From the NCBI GenBank assembly GCA_016716385.1, contig JADJWL010000008.1:229346-293345 (forward strand): a DNA stretch of 64,000 nt. Direction: 5' to 3'. The notes under the pieces were generated by a model. It saw nothing but the letters and a program-made list of their open reading frames with translations. It was not told the DNA's origin and did not search any database. Below, one piece after another: positions 9,521 through 19,466 of the stretch. Both the position numbers and the translations under genes were made by a program. How positions within the stretch are numbered: the first letter of the stretch is position 1; the number at the start of each line of letters is the position of its first letter. The stretch is from Bryobacterales bacterium. Lineage in GTDB: Bacteria > Acidobacteriota > Terriglobia > Bryobacterales > Bryobacteraceae.

Positions 9521-11632
9521 TTACTGCTTCAGCGCGAACGCAACGTACGTCCCGCCGGACTTCGCGCCGCTCTTGCCGCCGCCCGCGCCGATCACGATGA
9601 ACTGCCGGCCGTTGATCTCGTACATCGCCGGGGTCGCGTTGCCTGACGCCGGCAGTTCCGTTTGCCACAGCAGCTTGCCGGACTTCTTGTCGAACGCGCG
9701 GAACTTCCGGTCGTGGTTGGTCGCTCCGATGAAGAACAGGCCGCTCTTCGTCACGATGCCGCCGCCGTAATTCTCGCTGCCGGTGTTCGTCATGCCTTGC
9801 GCCGCCAGTTCCGGAAATTCGCCGAACGGGATCTTCCAGGCAATTTCGCCGGTGGCCAGGTTGATCGCGTTCAGCGTGCCCCACGGCGGCTCGATCGCCG
9901 GATAGCCGTCGGGATCGAGGAACTTGTTGTAGCCGTCATGCGTGTACTTCACCTCGTAGGGCGACACCTCGCCGGCGCCCGCCGCCCGGTCTTCGCCGGT
10001 CAGGACGAAGTTGGCGATTGCCTCCGCCGCGGTGTCGCCCAGGTGGCCGAAGCCCGGCATGCGCCCGACGCCCTTCTGAATCACCCCCACCATCTGCGCC
10101 TGGTTCATGCGTTTGCCAAGCCCGAGGAGGGTCGGGAACTCGGGCGGGCTGCCCTTGCGGTCATCGCGATGGCAGTTGGCGCAGTTGCGGTTGTAGAGCC
10201 CGCGTCCGCTGGCCACGCCGCGGGGCAGGGTCCTCGGCACCAGGCGAAGAATCCAGGCCATCTCGTTGGCGTTGACATAGAGCAGATTCGTCTCCGGGTC
10301 GTACGCCGCGCCTCCCCACTCGCCGCCGCCATCGAAGCCGGGAAACACGATCGTTCCCTCCTGGCTCGGGGGCTCGAACTGTGGTCCGCTGCGGACCTGG
10401 CGGAAGCGCTCCCGCGCGATCCGGTTCGCCTCCGGCGTACGCTGGGTCAGCATGTCTTCGGTCAACATCTGCCGCGAGAAAGCCGGTGGCTTGCGCGGCA
10501 GAGGCTGGGTCCTCGCCAGCAGTTCACCCTCGATCGGCGACGGCGGGACATCCACTTCGTCGATGGGAAACAGCGGTTCCCCGGTCTCGCGGTCGAACAC
10601 GAGCACATGGCCGCTCTTGGTGATCTGCGCGACGGCGTCGATGCGCTGCGTCCCGCGGCGGATGGTGACCAGCGCCGGCGCGGACGGAAAATCGCGATCC
10701 CAGACGTCATGCCGGACGGCCTGGAAGTGCCACTTGCGCGTGCCGGTCCGGGCGTCGAGGCAGAGCAGGGTATTGGCGAACAGGTTGTCGCCGTGCCGGT
10801 TCGCCCCATAGAAGTCGTAGGCGGCCGACCCCGTCGGCGCGTACACCAGGCCTCGCTCGACGTCGAGCGCCATCCCCGCCCAATTGTTGGCCGCGCCGAG
10901 GAAGTCGCGCGCATTCTCGGGCCAGGTCTCGGCGCCAAACTGGCCGGGCAGCGGAATCGTGTGGAACGTCCAGCGCAGTTCGCCGGTGCGTGTGTCGAAT
11001 GCGCGGATATCGCCTGGAGGCGACGGCAATCCCTCGCTGCAGAGGCTGCCCAGGATCAGAAGGTTTTCAAAGACGACGCCAGGAGTCGTGGCGGAAATCG
11101 TGACGGTCTTCGGATCGCGTCCCAGGCCTTCCCGCAGGTCGACACGGCCGTTGTCGCCGAAACCGGCCGCCGGCTTGCCCGTCTTCGCGTCGACAGCCCA
11201 CAGCCAGTTCCGCGCCACGAGGAAGATCCGCGAGTTCGTGCCGTCGGTCCAGTGCGAAACGCCGCGGTTCCGGAGGCGCCGACGCCCAGTCTCTTCGGGC
11301 AGCGGATCGAAGCGCCACACGAGTTCCCCGGTTTCGGCATTCAGCGCGACCAGAAAGAGTTGGGGGGTCGTCGTATACAGGATCCCGCCGACAACGATGG
11401 GGTTGCACTGCATCTCCGAGCCGTCGAACGCGTCGCCCGTGTCATAAGTCCATGCCACATCGAGGTTGCTCACATTGCCGGGATCAATCTGCGTGAGGGT
11501 CGAGTAGTGGATGTTATCGGGGCCTCCGCCAAACGCGGGCCAGCCGCGGTACGGCGCATTGCCGCCGCCAGACTGGCACGCCGCAAGCAGGGCGGCAAGA
11601 ACGATCAGACTCGGAACAGTGGCACGCTGCAC
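9521..11632 (-). CDS. PQQ-dependent dehydrogenase with internal cytochrome c domain, lipoprotein
   Basis: 703 aa from the GTG at 11632, chosen because it gives a compact signal peptide ending in lipobox LLAAC and does not overlap the upstream gene. The eight-bladed quinoprotein propeller begins with WPAFGGGPDNIHYS and contains typical blades (TGELVWRFDP, GVVFENLLILGSL). A class I cytochrome c module is inserted in the second half (CANCH haem site, MPGFGHL with the axial Met), before the last blades. Such proteins oxidise alcohols or sugars in the periplasm and pass electrons to the respiratory chain. Substrate unknown. Confidence 0.85.
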   Translation of the reverse strand: MQRATVPSLIVLAALLAACQSGGGNAPYRGWPAFGGGPDNIHYSTLTQIDPGNVSNLDVAWTYDTGDAFDGSEMQCNPIVVGGILYTTTPQLFLVALNAETGELVWRFDPLPEETGRRRLRNRGVSHWTDGTNSRIFLVARNWLWAVDAKTGKPAAGFGDNGRVDLREGLGRDPKTVTISATTPGVVFENLLILGSLCSEGLPSPPGDIRAFDTRTGELRWTFHTIPLPGQFGAETWPENARDFLGAANNWAGMALDVERGLVYAPTGSAAYDFYGANRHGDNLFANTLLCLDARTGTRKWHFQAVRHDVWDRDFPSAPALVTIRRGTQRIDAVAQITKSGHVLVFDRETGEPLFPIDEVDVPPSPIEGELLARTQPLPRKPPAFSRQMLTEDMLTQRTPEANRIARERFRQVRSGPQFEPPSQEGTIVFPGFDGGGEWGGAAYDPETNLLYVNANEMAWILRLVPRTLPRGVASGRGLYNRNCANCHRDDRKGSPPEFPTLLGLGKRMNQAQMVGVIQKGVGRMPGFGHLGDTAAEAIANFVLTGEDRAAGAGEVSPYEVKYTHDGYNKFLDPDGYPAIEPPWGTLNAINLATGEIAWKIPFGEFPELAAQGMTNTGSENYGGGIVTKSGLFFIGATNHDRKFRAFDKKSGKLLWQTELPASGNATPAMYEINGRQFIVIGAGGGKSGAKSGGTYVAFALKQ

Positions 11633-11658
11633 GGTGATTTCGCAGGATACCACTGGAC

Positions 11659-13878
11659 TCACTGCCCGGCGAGGAACGTTTCCACCGCGCGCCGTCCCTT
11701 GCGCTGGTTCTCCCAGACCGAATCCAGGCACGCGACTTCGGAACGGCTGAGGTCCCAGGACAGCGGCGGTTTCTGGCAGCCCTCCCCACCGTCGAAGCGA
11801 AACTCCACGACCTGGAGGTTCAGAACCTTTCCGAGCAGCTTTACCTCCGTCTCGCCCCGGACGCCTTGCGACATGCTGCGCATGTTTGCGATCCCGATGA
11901 GCGGTGCGGACAACTGGTAGCCCCAGCCTCTCGGGCTCAGTTCGCTGCCCTCATCCTCGGGAAAGGACACGATCTGGATAAGCAGGACCTTTGGTTCGGT
12001 CCCGTGAATCCCGTCCTGCAGCCACTCCAGCAAGGCCGCCAGGCCGTAGTTGTCAAAATACCCCCCGTCCGCCAGATGCGGTGCGAGCTGCGGCGTGTCC
12101 GGCCGCGCCACGGGACTGACAAAGGCGAACGACGAAGAAAGCCGCGCCGCGGTGACGACCGGGACATCATAGACCGCGGTCAGGTCGACGAAGTTGCGCC
12201 TCTTGGGGAATGTGCTGGTTGCCAGCACCACCGGGCGGCCCGTTTCCACTTCGAACGCATTGAAGATCGCCGCCGGCAGGCTCCCGCCCGTCTTTTTCGT
12301 CCAATCAGACAGCCAGACGCCTTCGAGGCCGGCCCTCCGTGCAAGCTGATCCTCGAATGCGGCGGCCCGGTCGCCGCCGCGGAGGCGCGCCAGAGGTCCT
12401 GCCAGAGCTGACGGCAGGTCCCTGGTGACCAGGGCCCAGGCGAACACGTCCAGGCTGGGCAGCACGGCACGCTGCCATGCCTCCTCCGTCAGGTGCTTGC
12501 GCCGCACCTCGTCGGCTTCGGCCTGCGCCGCCAGGTAGTACATGGACCCGACGGCGCCGCCTGAGACAGCGCTGATCGCTCGCACGGACTTCGCGAAATC
12601 AGTCGTGTCTTGAGCCAGTCCGCTCAGAACGCGGGCCGTCCATCCCGCGGCCTGGACGCCTCCGCCCGCCGCGGCGACCACGATCACCCTGTCCCGGCCG
12701 GCGAGGACCTCGCGCGGGGAGATGCGCCCCGTCGACTCTTGAGGACGCACGGGAAACACATAGTCGGTTTCCGGCGTCGATCCCATCCAGATAAAGACTG
12801 CCAGCGGCGCAAGCAGCGGCAGGCGGTACCGGTCGAAGACAAACGTCAGGAACGATCCGATCAGGCAGAGGATCGCCGCGGCCAGAAAGACGAATGCCAG
12901 CGCCGGGGCACTTGCGGGCCACCACCATGGCGCGGCGGCCGCCTCGCCTCCCTGGAGGACGGTCGCTTTCGCTACGCTCATGCCGAAGAACCACGTCAGC
13001 GCCAAGGCGTTGACGAAGATTAAAGCCCAGTGGCCGGGCTTCACTTCGGCGATCCGGCCTGATTCGTCGAACGCGGCGAAGCCTGCCGCGGCGCTTCGGA
13101 TCCACGGCCAGCGGCCCAGGCGAAACCCGTCTCGCAGCTTCCGATCCACGCCGTCCTGCAGAGCTCGTGCGAAGTTCGATCTGCCAATTGCGGCCGGCAG
13201 GAGCCAAAACAGCAACGACCCGGCGGCCACCGGAGCGACCATCGAGAGCAATTCGCCCCGCACTCCCAGTTGCGATTGCAGCAACATGTAGAACCCAAGC
13301 ACGAAAACGGGGCTGGCAAACAGGAAGAACTCCATGGCGGCTTCTACCTGTGTCCGCTCCCGATGGGTCCACATCTCGTGGTCGAGGCTCGTGAAGGCGG
13401 TTTCGTACCGATCGATGGCCCAGGCAAAGACGGCAAACAGCGCAAACCCGGCCATCGCGCCCCACCACGACTCCAGGGGAATGAACAGCAGGAGAGCAAC
13501 GAAGCCCGACGACAACGCCAGAGCGCGGCTGCCGGTGGAGATCGCAAATGCCGTCGCGCAGAATCCTGCAATCAGGGATCCAACACCACCCATCGCGCCG
13601 GCCACCGCTCCGGCGGCGCCGAACAGAAGGGGACCCGGACGGCGGAAGCTCATCCCGAAGCGCTCGTGCCCGTACTGGACGATGTTATTTGCCGCCGCCT
13701 GGGCGCAACGGCATGCCAGGAATGCGGCCAGGAAAGCCCAGGCCAAGCTTCGCTCATCGCCCAGCAGGAGGTTTCGGAGAAGGTCTACTTCCGCGGCGAC
13801 CGGTCCGAAGAGCAGCACGGACAGCCACGTCAGCAGCGGAACCCGCAACAGGTAGACGTAGGCCCAGAAGGAGTGCAT
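11659..13878 (-). CDS. Patatin-like phospholipase with N-terminal membrane domain
   Basis: 739 aa. Residues 1-370 contain about eight hydrophobic segments. The patatin domain follows with an oxyanion loop (VVAAAGGGVQAAGW), a nucleophile elbow AISAVSGGAVG (an AxSxG variant of GxSxG) and the catalytic DGG in LADGGYFDNYGL. Patatins are Ser-Asp dyad acyl hydrolases acting on membrane lipids. The long membrane half is uncommon. The gene ends 27 nt before the PQQ dehydrogenase start and begins 7 nt after the Ku stop, so it may lie in the ku transcript. Confidence 0.82.
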   Translation of the reverse strand: MHSFWAYVYLLRVPLLTWLSVLLFGPVAAEVDLLRNLLLGDERSLAWAFLAAFLACRCAQAAANNIVQYGHERFGMSFRRPGPLLFGAAGAVAGAMGGVGSLIAGFCATAFAISTGSRALALSSGFVALLLFIPLESWWGAMAGFALFAVFAWAIDRYETAFTSLDHEMWTHRERTQVEAAMEFFLFASPVFVLGFYMLLQSQLGVRGELLSMVAPVAAGSLLFWLLPAAIGRSNFARALQDGVDRKLRDGFRLGRWPWIRSAAAGFAAFDESGRIAEVKPGHWALIFVNALALTWFFGMSVAKATVLQGGEAAAAPWWWPASAPALAFVFLAAAILCLIGSFLTFVFDRYRLPLLAPLAVFIWMGSTPETDYVFPVRPQESTGRISPREVLAGRDRVIVVAAAGGGVQAAGWTARVLSGLAQDTTDFAKSVRAISAVSGGAVGSMYYLAAQAEADEVRRKHLTEEAWQRAVLPSLDVFAWALVTRDLPSALAGPLARLRGGDRAAAFEDQLARRAGLEGVWLSDWTKKTGGSLPAAIFNAFEVETGRPVVLATSTFPKRRNFVDLTAVYDVPVVTAARLSSSFAFVSPVARPDTPQLAPHLADGGYFDNYGLAALLEWLQDGIHGTEPKVLLIQIVSFPEDEGSELSPRGWGYQLSAPLIGIANMRSMSQGVRGETEVKLLGKVLNLQVVEFRFDGGEGCQKPPLSWDLSRSEVACLDSVWENQRKGRRAVETFLAGQ

Positions 13879-13884
13879 CCTTGC

Positions 13885-14718
13885 TCACGCCGAGGAGCGC
13901 CGCCGGCCTGCCGTCCTCTTTGTCTCGGGTTCCGCTTCCTCGGCGGATACCGGCCGCTTGCGCACCTCGAGGCTCTTCTTCAGCGCCTCCATGATGTCGA
14001 TCACGGGCGCCACCGGCGGCTGGCTGATCTCGACGACCTTCCGCCCGGCCAGCTTTGTTTGAATCAGCTCTTCGAGATTCGCTCGGTAGGTATCCTTGTA
14101 CTTCTCCGGTTCGAACTTCCCGGCCAGAGATTCGATCAGCATCCGCGCCAGCGCGAGTTCCTTCTCCTGGACCAGGTCCGTATCGGTGCGGAACTCCTCC
14201 ACCTTGCGGATCTCGTCCTCGTAGTACATCGTGTGCAGCAGGATCCCCTTATCTCCAGGGCGCAGGATCACGATGTGTTCGCGGTTGTGCATCGCGATCT
14301 TGGCAACGCCGGCATACTGGCTCTGCTTCAGCGCTTCAAACAGCAGCGCGTAGGGCTTCTCGCCGCTGTCCTCGGGCGCCATGTAGTACGAGCTTTCGAG
14401 ATAAATGGGATCGACTTCGGAGGCGGGGACGAACTCCAGGATCTCCATCACTTTGGAGGTTCGCGGCGCCACCTGGCGGATCTCTTCGTCCTCGACCACG
14501 ACGTAGTGATCCTTCTCGTACTCGTAGCCTTTGACCAGCTCGCTCCGGGGGACGATCTTGTCCTCGGCTTGGCAGTAGATCATCTGCTTGATGCGCGAGT
14601 TGTCCGTCTTATGGAGGAGGTTGAAGCTGATGGTTTGGGCACGCGCCGCGCTGTACAGGCGGACCGGCAGCGAGACGAGCCCGAAGGTAAGGTGGCCCTT
14701 CCAGACGGTCGACGCCAT
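13885..14718 (-). CDS. ku: Non-homologous end joining protein Ku
   Basis: 277 aa, close to the usual bacterial Ku length. It starts with the family signature (MASTVWKGHLTFGLVSLPV) and keeps the core beta-barrel segments (ILEFVPASEVDPIYLESSYY, LHTMYYEDEIR). The basic tail (KRTAGRRRSSA) is typical of DNA-bridging extensions. Ku homodimers bind double-strand ends and recruit LigD. The ligD gene lies divergently 47 nt away. Confidence 0.95.
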   Translation of the reverse strand: MASTVWKGHLTFGLVSLPVRLYSAARAQTISFNLLHKTDNSRIKQMIYCQAEDKIVPRSELVKGYEYEKDHYVVVEDEEIRQVAPRTSKVMEILEFVPASEVDPIYLESSYYMAPEDSGEKPYALLFEALKQSQYAGVAKIAMHNREHIVILRPGDKGILLHTMYYEDEIRKVEEFRTDTDLVQEKELALARMLIESLAGKFEPEKYKDTYRANLEELIQTKLAGRKVVEISQPPVAPVIDIMEALKKSLEVRKRPVSAEEAEPETKRTAGRRRSSA

Positions 14719-14730
14719 GTTCCATAACGT

Positions 14731-14747
14731 ACCAGATTTGTTCTGGT
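14731..14747. promoter_or_regulatory. Operator-like dyad between ku and ligD
   Basis: ACCAGA-5-TCTGGT, a perfect 6-bp inverted repeat, sits in the 47-nt gap between the divergent ku and ligD starts, 12 nt upstream of the ku start codon and 18 nt upstream of the ligD GTG. A single regulator bound here could control both promoters. No regulator gene is adjacent. Confidence 0.45.
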
Positions 14748-14765
14748 TTGGATATCCTGGGCGAA

Positions 14766-17276
14766 GTGGCGCTTGAAGAATATTCCGGCAAGCGGTCGTT
14801 TGACCGCACCCCGGAGCCTCGGCCCGCGGTCCCGGCGGCGGGCGGGTGGAGTTTCTGCGTGCAGCGCCATCATGCCAGCCGTCTCCATTACGACTTCCGT
14901 GTCGAAGTGGACGGTGTGCTGGTTTCCTGGTCTGTCCCCAAAGGACCGTCGCTCGTCGCCGGCAGCAAACAGCTCGCCGTCAAAGTGGAGGACCACCCGC
15001 TCGACTATGGCGGTTTCGAGGGCAACATTCCCAAGGGCAATTACGGCGCCGGGTCCGTGATGCTCTGGGACCGTGGAACCTACGAACTAATGGGGACAGA
15101 CCCGGCTTCCGGGCAGATCGCGCGCGGGGATTTCAAGTTCCGCCTGTACGGGGAGAAGCTGCGTGGGGAATTCGCACTGGTCCGGATGAAGGGCCGGGGC
15201 AAGGGCAACGAGTGGCTCCTGCTCAAGAAGAAGGACGACTTCGCGGATCCCGGTTGGGACGTAGAAGCTCACGCCACCAGCGTCCTGACCCGCCGCACGC
15301 AGGAGGAGATCGCGCGGGACCTCCCCCCGCGGCGGACGGAAGAGGCGCCATCCCGAGCCATGCCGGAAGGGTCTGTCCCTGTTCCGATGCCGGAATCCGT
15401 GCAGCCGATGCTTGCGACGCTGACTGCGGACCTGCCCCGGGATGAGGGCTGGCTCTACGAGGTCAAATGGGACGGCATCCGGGCGCTCTGCTTCGTTGCC
15501 GGCGGCGGACTGCGGATCGTCTCCAGGCGGGGGAATCGTTGCGAACGGCAGTATCCCGAGTTAAGCGTCCTGCCCCGCAGCCTCAATGCGCGCGACGCAA
15601 TTGTCGACGGCGAGATCGCCGTGCTGGACGCCACCGGGAAGCCCGGTTTCGGGCTGATCCAGCCGCGCATCATGGCCAGCGACCCGAACGCGATAGCGAA
15701 CCTGGCCCGCTCCGCCCCCGCCGTCCTATTTGTGTTCGACCTGCTCTATCTTGACGGCTACGATCTGCGCGCTGTGCCTCTGTGGAAACGCAAGGAGCTG
15801 CTGCGGGACATCCTGCGTCCGTGTCCCGCCGTGCGGTATTCCGAGCATTTCACCGACGGCGAGGCGCTGTTCGAAGCGGCCCGGGAGCAAGGGCTCGAAG
15901 GGGTTCTGGCCAAGCGCGCGGATTCCCTCTATGAAGCCCGCCGCTCGACATCGTGGCTCAAGCGCAAGACGGAGCAGGAACTGGAGTTCGTCATCGGCGG
16001 CATGACGGCGGGCGAGCGCGAGCCGTTCGGGTCACTGGCTCTCGGCCTCTATGAAGGCGAATCCCTGATCTACGTGGGGAATGCCGGCTCGGGATTCTCC
16101 GAGAAGCTCGCTGCCGCTGTCGACGCGGAGTTGCGGCCGCTGGTGACCGCCCGCTGCCCGTTTCAGAATCGCGCCAGGATCCCGAAGGAGACCCTGTGGG
16201 TGCGCCCGCTCCAGGTGTGCGCGGTGAAGTTCCACTCCTGGACTCACGACAACCACCTGCGCGCTCCCGTGTTCCTCGGTCTGCGGCCGGACCTCGATCC
16301 ACGCGATTGCGTCCGCGAACCGAAGGCCGCCACGCCTTTGCTGAACGGCCGCGACGAAATCTTCGTCAACGTCGATGGTGTGCGCGTCAAGTTCACGAAT
16401 CTGAACAAAGTATTCTTCCCGGCTGACGGCATCACGAAAGGCGACCTGATCGCCTACTACGACGCCGTTTCGTCGCTGCTGCTGCCGCATCTGCGCGACC
16501 GCCCCCTGTCGCTGAAGCGATATCCCGATGGGATCGAAGGCGAGTACTTCTTTCAAAAGGACGCGCCGCGCAGCTTCCCGTCCTGGATGCACTTTGAGAC
16601 GATCGAAGATCCGGAGAGCGGGAAGAAGACGCGTTTCGTGCTGGCACAGGACCGGGCGTCGCTCTTGTACCTGGCGAACCTCGGTTGCATCGATCAGAAT
16701 CCGTGGATGAGCCGGGTTGGCTCGCTCGATCATCCGGACTTCATTCTGATCGACCTGGATCCGGTGCAGTGCTCGTACGACAGCATCGTCGAGGCGGCGC
16801 TGCTCGTCCGGGAGAAGCTGGAACGCATCGGCCTGCGTGGCTATCCCAAGACGACCGGCGGCGACGGCATGCACATCTACATTCCGGTGGAGCCCGTCTA
16901 TACGTACGAGCAGGCGAAGTCATTCGCGGAGATCCTCAGCGTGCTGGTGGCGGCGGAGCGTCCTGCGCTGTTCACAACACCGCGCTCGGTGGCTCGCCGG
17001 GACAAAGGGCGCGTCTACTTCGATTACCTCCAGAACGGCCGCGGCAAGACGATCTCGGCGCCCTATGTGCCGCGCGCGCACCCAGGCGCCCCGGTGGCCA
17101 CCCCCCTCGACTGGAGTGAGGTCTGTCCCGGTTTGGCGCCGGGCCGGTTTCGCATGCGCGACGCAATGGAGCGCTTCCGGCGGACCGGTGACCTGTTCGC
17201 CGGGGTCCTCGCGGACCGGCAGGAGATCGAACCGGCGCTCGAACGGCTGTCGGCCCTTGTGATGGGCGTAAAATAG
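14766..17276 (+). CDS. ligD: Multidomain DNA ligase D (3'-phosphoesterase, ligase, polymerase)
   Basis: 836 aa from the GTG at 14766, which gives the standard N-terminus (ALEEYSGKRSFDRTPEP); an in-frame TTG 18 nt upstream is less likely. Domain order is phosphoesterase (about 1-170, with HHASRLHYDFR), ATP-dependent ligase (about 215-510, adenylated Lys234 in VKWDGIRAL) and archaeo-eukaryotic primase/polymerase (about 540-825, with LIDLDP and GDGMHIYIP). This PE-Lig-Pol order is the Pseudomonas type. It processes and seals ends held by Ku. The coding sequence contains two exact GGGACAGACCC motifs and one near copy. Confidence 0.95.
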   Translation: MALEEYSGKRSFDRTPEPRPAVPAAGGWSFCVQRHHASRLHYDFRVEVDGVLVSWSVPKGPSLVAGSKQLAVKVEDHPLDYGGFEGNIPKGNYGAGSVMLWDRGTYELMGTDPASGQIARGDFKFRLYGEKLRGEFALVRMKGRGKGNEWLLLKKKDDFADPGWDVEAHATSVLTRRTQEEIARDLPPRRTEEAPSRAMPEGSVPVPMPESVQPMLATLTADLPRDEGWLYEVKWDGIRALCFVAGGGLRIVSRRGNRCERQYPELSVLPRSLNARDAIVDGEIAVLDATGKPGFGLIQPRIMASDPNAIANLARSAPAVLFVFDLLYLDGYDLRAVPLWKRKELLRDILRPCPAVRYSEHFTDGEALFEAAREQGLEGVLAKRADSLYEARRSTSWLKRKTEQELEFVIGGMTAGEREPFGSLALGLYEGESLIYVGNAGSGFSEKLAAAVDAELRPLVTARCPFQNRARIPKETLWVRPLQVCAVKFHSWTHDNHLRAPVFLGLRPDLDPRDCVREPKAATPLLNGRDEIFVNVDGVRVKFTNLNKVFFPADGITKGDLIAYYDAVSSLLLPHLRDRPLSLKRYPDGIEGEYFFQKDAPRSFPSWMHFETIEDPESGKKTRFVLAQDRASLLYLANLGCIDQNPWMSRVGSLDHPDFILIDLDPVQCSYDSIVEAALLVREKLERIGLRGYPKTTGGDGMHIYIPVEPVYTYEQAKSFAEILSVLVAAERPALFTTPRSVARRDKGRVYFDYLQNGRGKTISAPYVPRAHPGAPVATPLDWSEVCPGLAPGRFRMRDAMERFRRTGDLFAGVLADRQEIEPALERLSALVMGVK
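15093..15103 (+). repeat. GGGACAGACCC motif copy
   Basis: Exact copy inside the LigD phosphoesterase domain, read as Gly-Thr-Asp-Pro (MGTDPASG). Confidence 0.6.
15369..15379 (-). repeat. GGGACAGACCC motif copy
   Basis: Exact copy (reverse) inside ligD, in the linker before the ligase domain, read as Gly-Ser-Val-Pro. Confidence 0.6.
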
Positions 17277-17285
17277 GACAAGCTC

Positions 17286-19466
17286 ATGCGCCGTGCGCGC
17301 TTCCTCTTTCCCATCCTGATCGCCGCGCTCGTGGCCGTCGTCGGGGTGACCTACTACAAACAGCGCCGCGACCTGGACGCGCAGGCTCCCCGCCGACCCG
17401 CACCCCTGCCCGACGGCATCGAAGGGCAGGCTGAGGACTGGTTCTGGACGCAGTCGGTGCCGGGACGGACCGTGGTCGAAATCCGCGCCCGCCGTGTGCG
17501 CCAGGAGAAGGATTCCGCCCGGCTCGAACTCGGCGGCGTGCGGCTGCGCATCTTCCGCGAGGATGGCGCCTCATACGACTACGTCGAGAGCGACTTGGCC
17601 GAGTTCTCTCCCACCGAGGAGCGCCTCTATTCCGAAGGTGACGTGACGATTACACTGGGCGTGCCGTCCGAAGGGGAACCGTCGCGGCAACTGGTCTCGA
17701 TCAAGACTTCAGGCGCCGCCTTCGAGAGTCGGACGGGGAAGGCCACGACGGACCGGGTCGCCGAGTTCCAGTTCGAGAACGGCGAAGGCCGCTCGCGCGG
17801 GGCCACGTACGATCCCCAACTGCGCGAACTGATGCTGCACTCCGAAGCGGAGGTTGTCTGGCGGGGAGGCGCTCGTCCGATGAAGGTCGAGGCCGGCACA
17901 CTGGTCTATAAGGAGATTGATTCGGCGGTCCTTCTCGGTCCGTGGTCGCGGCTGACGCGGGAGAATTCCGTGATTGACGCCGGCAGCGCGTTTGCCGTGA
18001 TTGAGAATGGCGCCATCCGCCGCCTCGAGGCAAAGCAGGCTCGCGGCAAGGACGAACTACCGGGACGGACCCTGTTCTACGAGGCCGACGAACTGGCGGT
18101 TTCGTTTGCGGCCAGGGGGCTGACGGAGTCCGCGCGCGGCATCGGCAACGCGCGGATCGCTTCAAAGACACCTGCGTCGGAGACGGTGTTCACGGCGAAC
18201 CGGATCGACATGGATTTCGTCGAAGGCGCGGCCGAGAGCGAGTTGGAGAAGGCTCTGGGTACCGGGAAGGCGGTGATCGAAACGCGTCCGCTGGGTGGCC
18301 GGGAAGAAGCGCCTGAGGCGAAGGTCCTCCGGTCCGAGGTTGTGGAACTGGCCATGCGACCGGGTGGAGCCGAGATCGATACGGTCGCGACCCATACACC
18401 TGGAGAGATCGAGTTCATTCCGACCCGGCCGGGCCATCGGCGGCGCCAACTGCTCGCCGAACGCTTGTGGATCCACTACGGTCGCCGCAACGTGATCCAA
18501 TCGTTTCGTGCGGTCACGGTCGAGACGGCCACTGCCGGTCCCGCGGCGCGCACCTGGAGCGACAACCTGCTGGCGGACTTCAGCGAAGGCTCAGGAGAAC
18601 TCCAGCGGCTTGAGCAGTGGGATAACTTCCGGTACGAGAGTGGCGACCGGAAGGCGTGGGCCGAGCGCGCGGTCTTCGAGCAGGCGTCCGATCGCGTGAC
18701 GCTGCGGGGCCAGGCGCGTGTGACCGATCCTGGCGGATCGACCTCGGCGGCTCTCATCCGGCTCAACCAGACTAGCGGGCAGTACGAAGCTGAGGAGCGG
18801 GTTGCGTCGAGCCGCAATCCCGAGGGCAGGGCTGATGCCGGCGGCATGTTTAACGGGGACGGACCCGTTTTGGCTGTGGCTGACCGGATGCGGACCAGCG
18901 ATGGCAACCGGCTCATCGTCTACGAGGGAAATGCCGTTCTCTGGCAGGGGGGGAATCGCGTCAAGGCGCACCGCATCGAAATCGACCGTGACGCACGCCG
19001 GCTCGTCGCGCACGGCAGCGTCGAAACGCTCCTGACGGAAGCAGAAGGGGGACAGACCTCGATTCTGGCGAGAGCGCTCGTGTACACGGACGAGGACCGG
19101 CAAGCGTTGTACACCGGCGGCGTGCGCTTGAGACGGCCGAGACTGCATGTGGATTCGCTGGAACTGCGAGTCATCCTGGCCGAGCCTGGCTCCGCCTCGC
19201 GGCTGGAACGTGCCTTCGCCGACGGCAAGGTCAAGATCGTGGAGCATTCACCCGGACGGTCGCGCACCGGGACTGGGGAACGCGCCATCTACGAGGTCGC
19301 CGAGGAACGGATTCATCTGCGAGGCGGCGATCCCCGCCTGGTTGACAGCGCGAAAGGCACGACACGCGGCGAGCAATTGACCTATTGGGCAGGCGATGAT
19401 AGGTTGTTGGTCAACGGCCAGCCTGAGCAGCCGGCAGCGACCCGGCTCCGCCGCAGATCACCCTGA
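17286..19466 (+). CDS. LptC/LptA-like lipopolysaccharide transport protein
   Basis: 726 aa. One N-terminal membrane anchor (FLFPILIAALVAVVGVTYY) is followed by an LptC-like stretch and then long OstA/LptA-type beta-jellyroll sequence (YVESDLAEFSPTEERLYSEG, ADRMRTSDGNRLIVYEGNAVLW, RALVYTDEDRQALYTGGVRL). It is far longer than LptC (about 190 aa) or LptA (about 180 aa), consistent with a fused LptC-LptA periplasmic bridge. The stop overlaps the ATG of lptB by 1 nt. It begins 9 nt after ligD. Role: carrying LPS from the inner-membrane extractor to the outer membrane. Confidence 0.75.
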   Translation: MRRARFLFPILIAALVAVVGVTYYKQRRDLDAQAPRRPAPLPDGIEGQAEDWFWTQSVPGRTVVEIRARRVRQEKDSARLELGGVRLRIFREDGASYDYVESDLAEFSPTEERLYSEGDVTITLGVPSEGEPSRQLVSIKTSGAAFESRTGKATTDRVAEFQFENGEGRSRGATYDPQLRELMLHSEAEVVWRGGARPMKVEAGTLVYKEIDSAVLLGPWSRLTRENSVIDAGSAFAVIENGAIRRLEAKQARGKDELPGRTLFYEADELAVSFAARGLTESARGIGNARIASKTPASETVFTANRIDMDFVEGAAESELEKALGTGKAVIETRPLGGREEAPEAKVLRSEVVELAMRPGGAEIDTVATHTPGEIEFIPTRPGHRRRQLLAERLWIHYGRRNVIQSFRAVTVETATAGPAARTWSDNLLADFSEGSGELQRLEQWDNFRYESGDRKAWAERAVFEQASDRVTLRGQARVTDPGGSTSAALIRLNQTSGQYEAEERVASSRNPEGRADAGGMFNGDGPVLAVADRMRTSDGNRLIVYEGNAVLWQGGNRVKAHRIEIDRDARRLVAHGSVETLLTEAEGGQTSILARALVYTDEDRQALYTGGVRLRRPRLHVDSLELRVILAEPGSASRLERAFADGKVKIVEHSPGRSRTGTGERAIYEVAEERIHLRGGDPRLVDSAKGTTRGEQLTYWAGDDRLLVNGQPEQPAATRLRRRSP
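18856..18866 (+). repeat. GGGACGGACCC motif variant
   Basis: One-base variant of the GGGACAGACCC motif, in the lptC/lptA-like gene. Its flanks (AACG before, GTTT after) match the copies near the RAYT gene. Confidence 0.45.

Noticed and set aside
9662..11920. 752-codon open frame on the plus strand
   Set aside because: It is entirely antisense to the PQQ dehydrogenase and shows no domain, signal or compositional sense; such shadows arise from the GC-rich codon bias.
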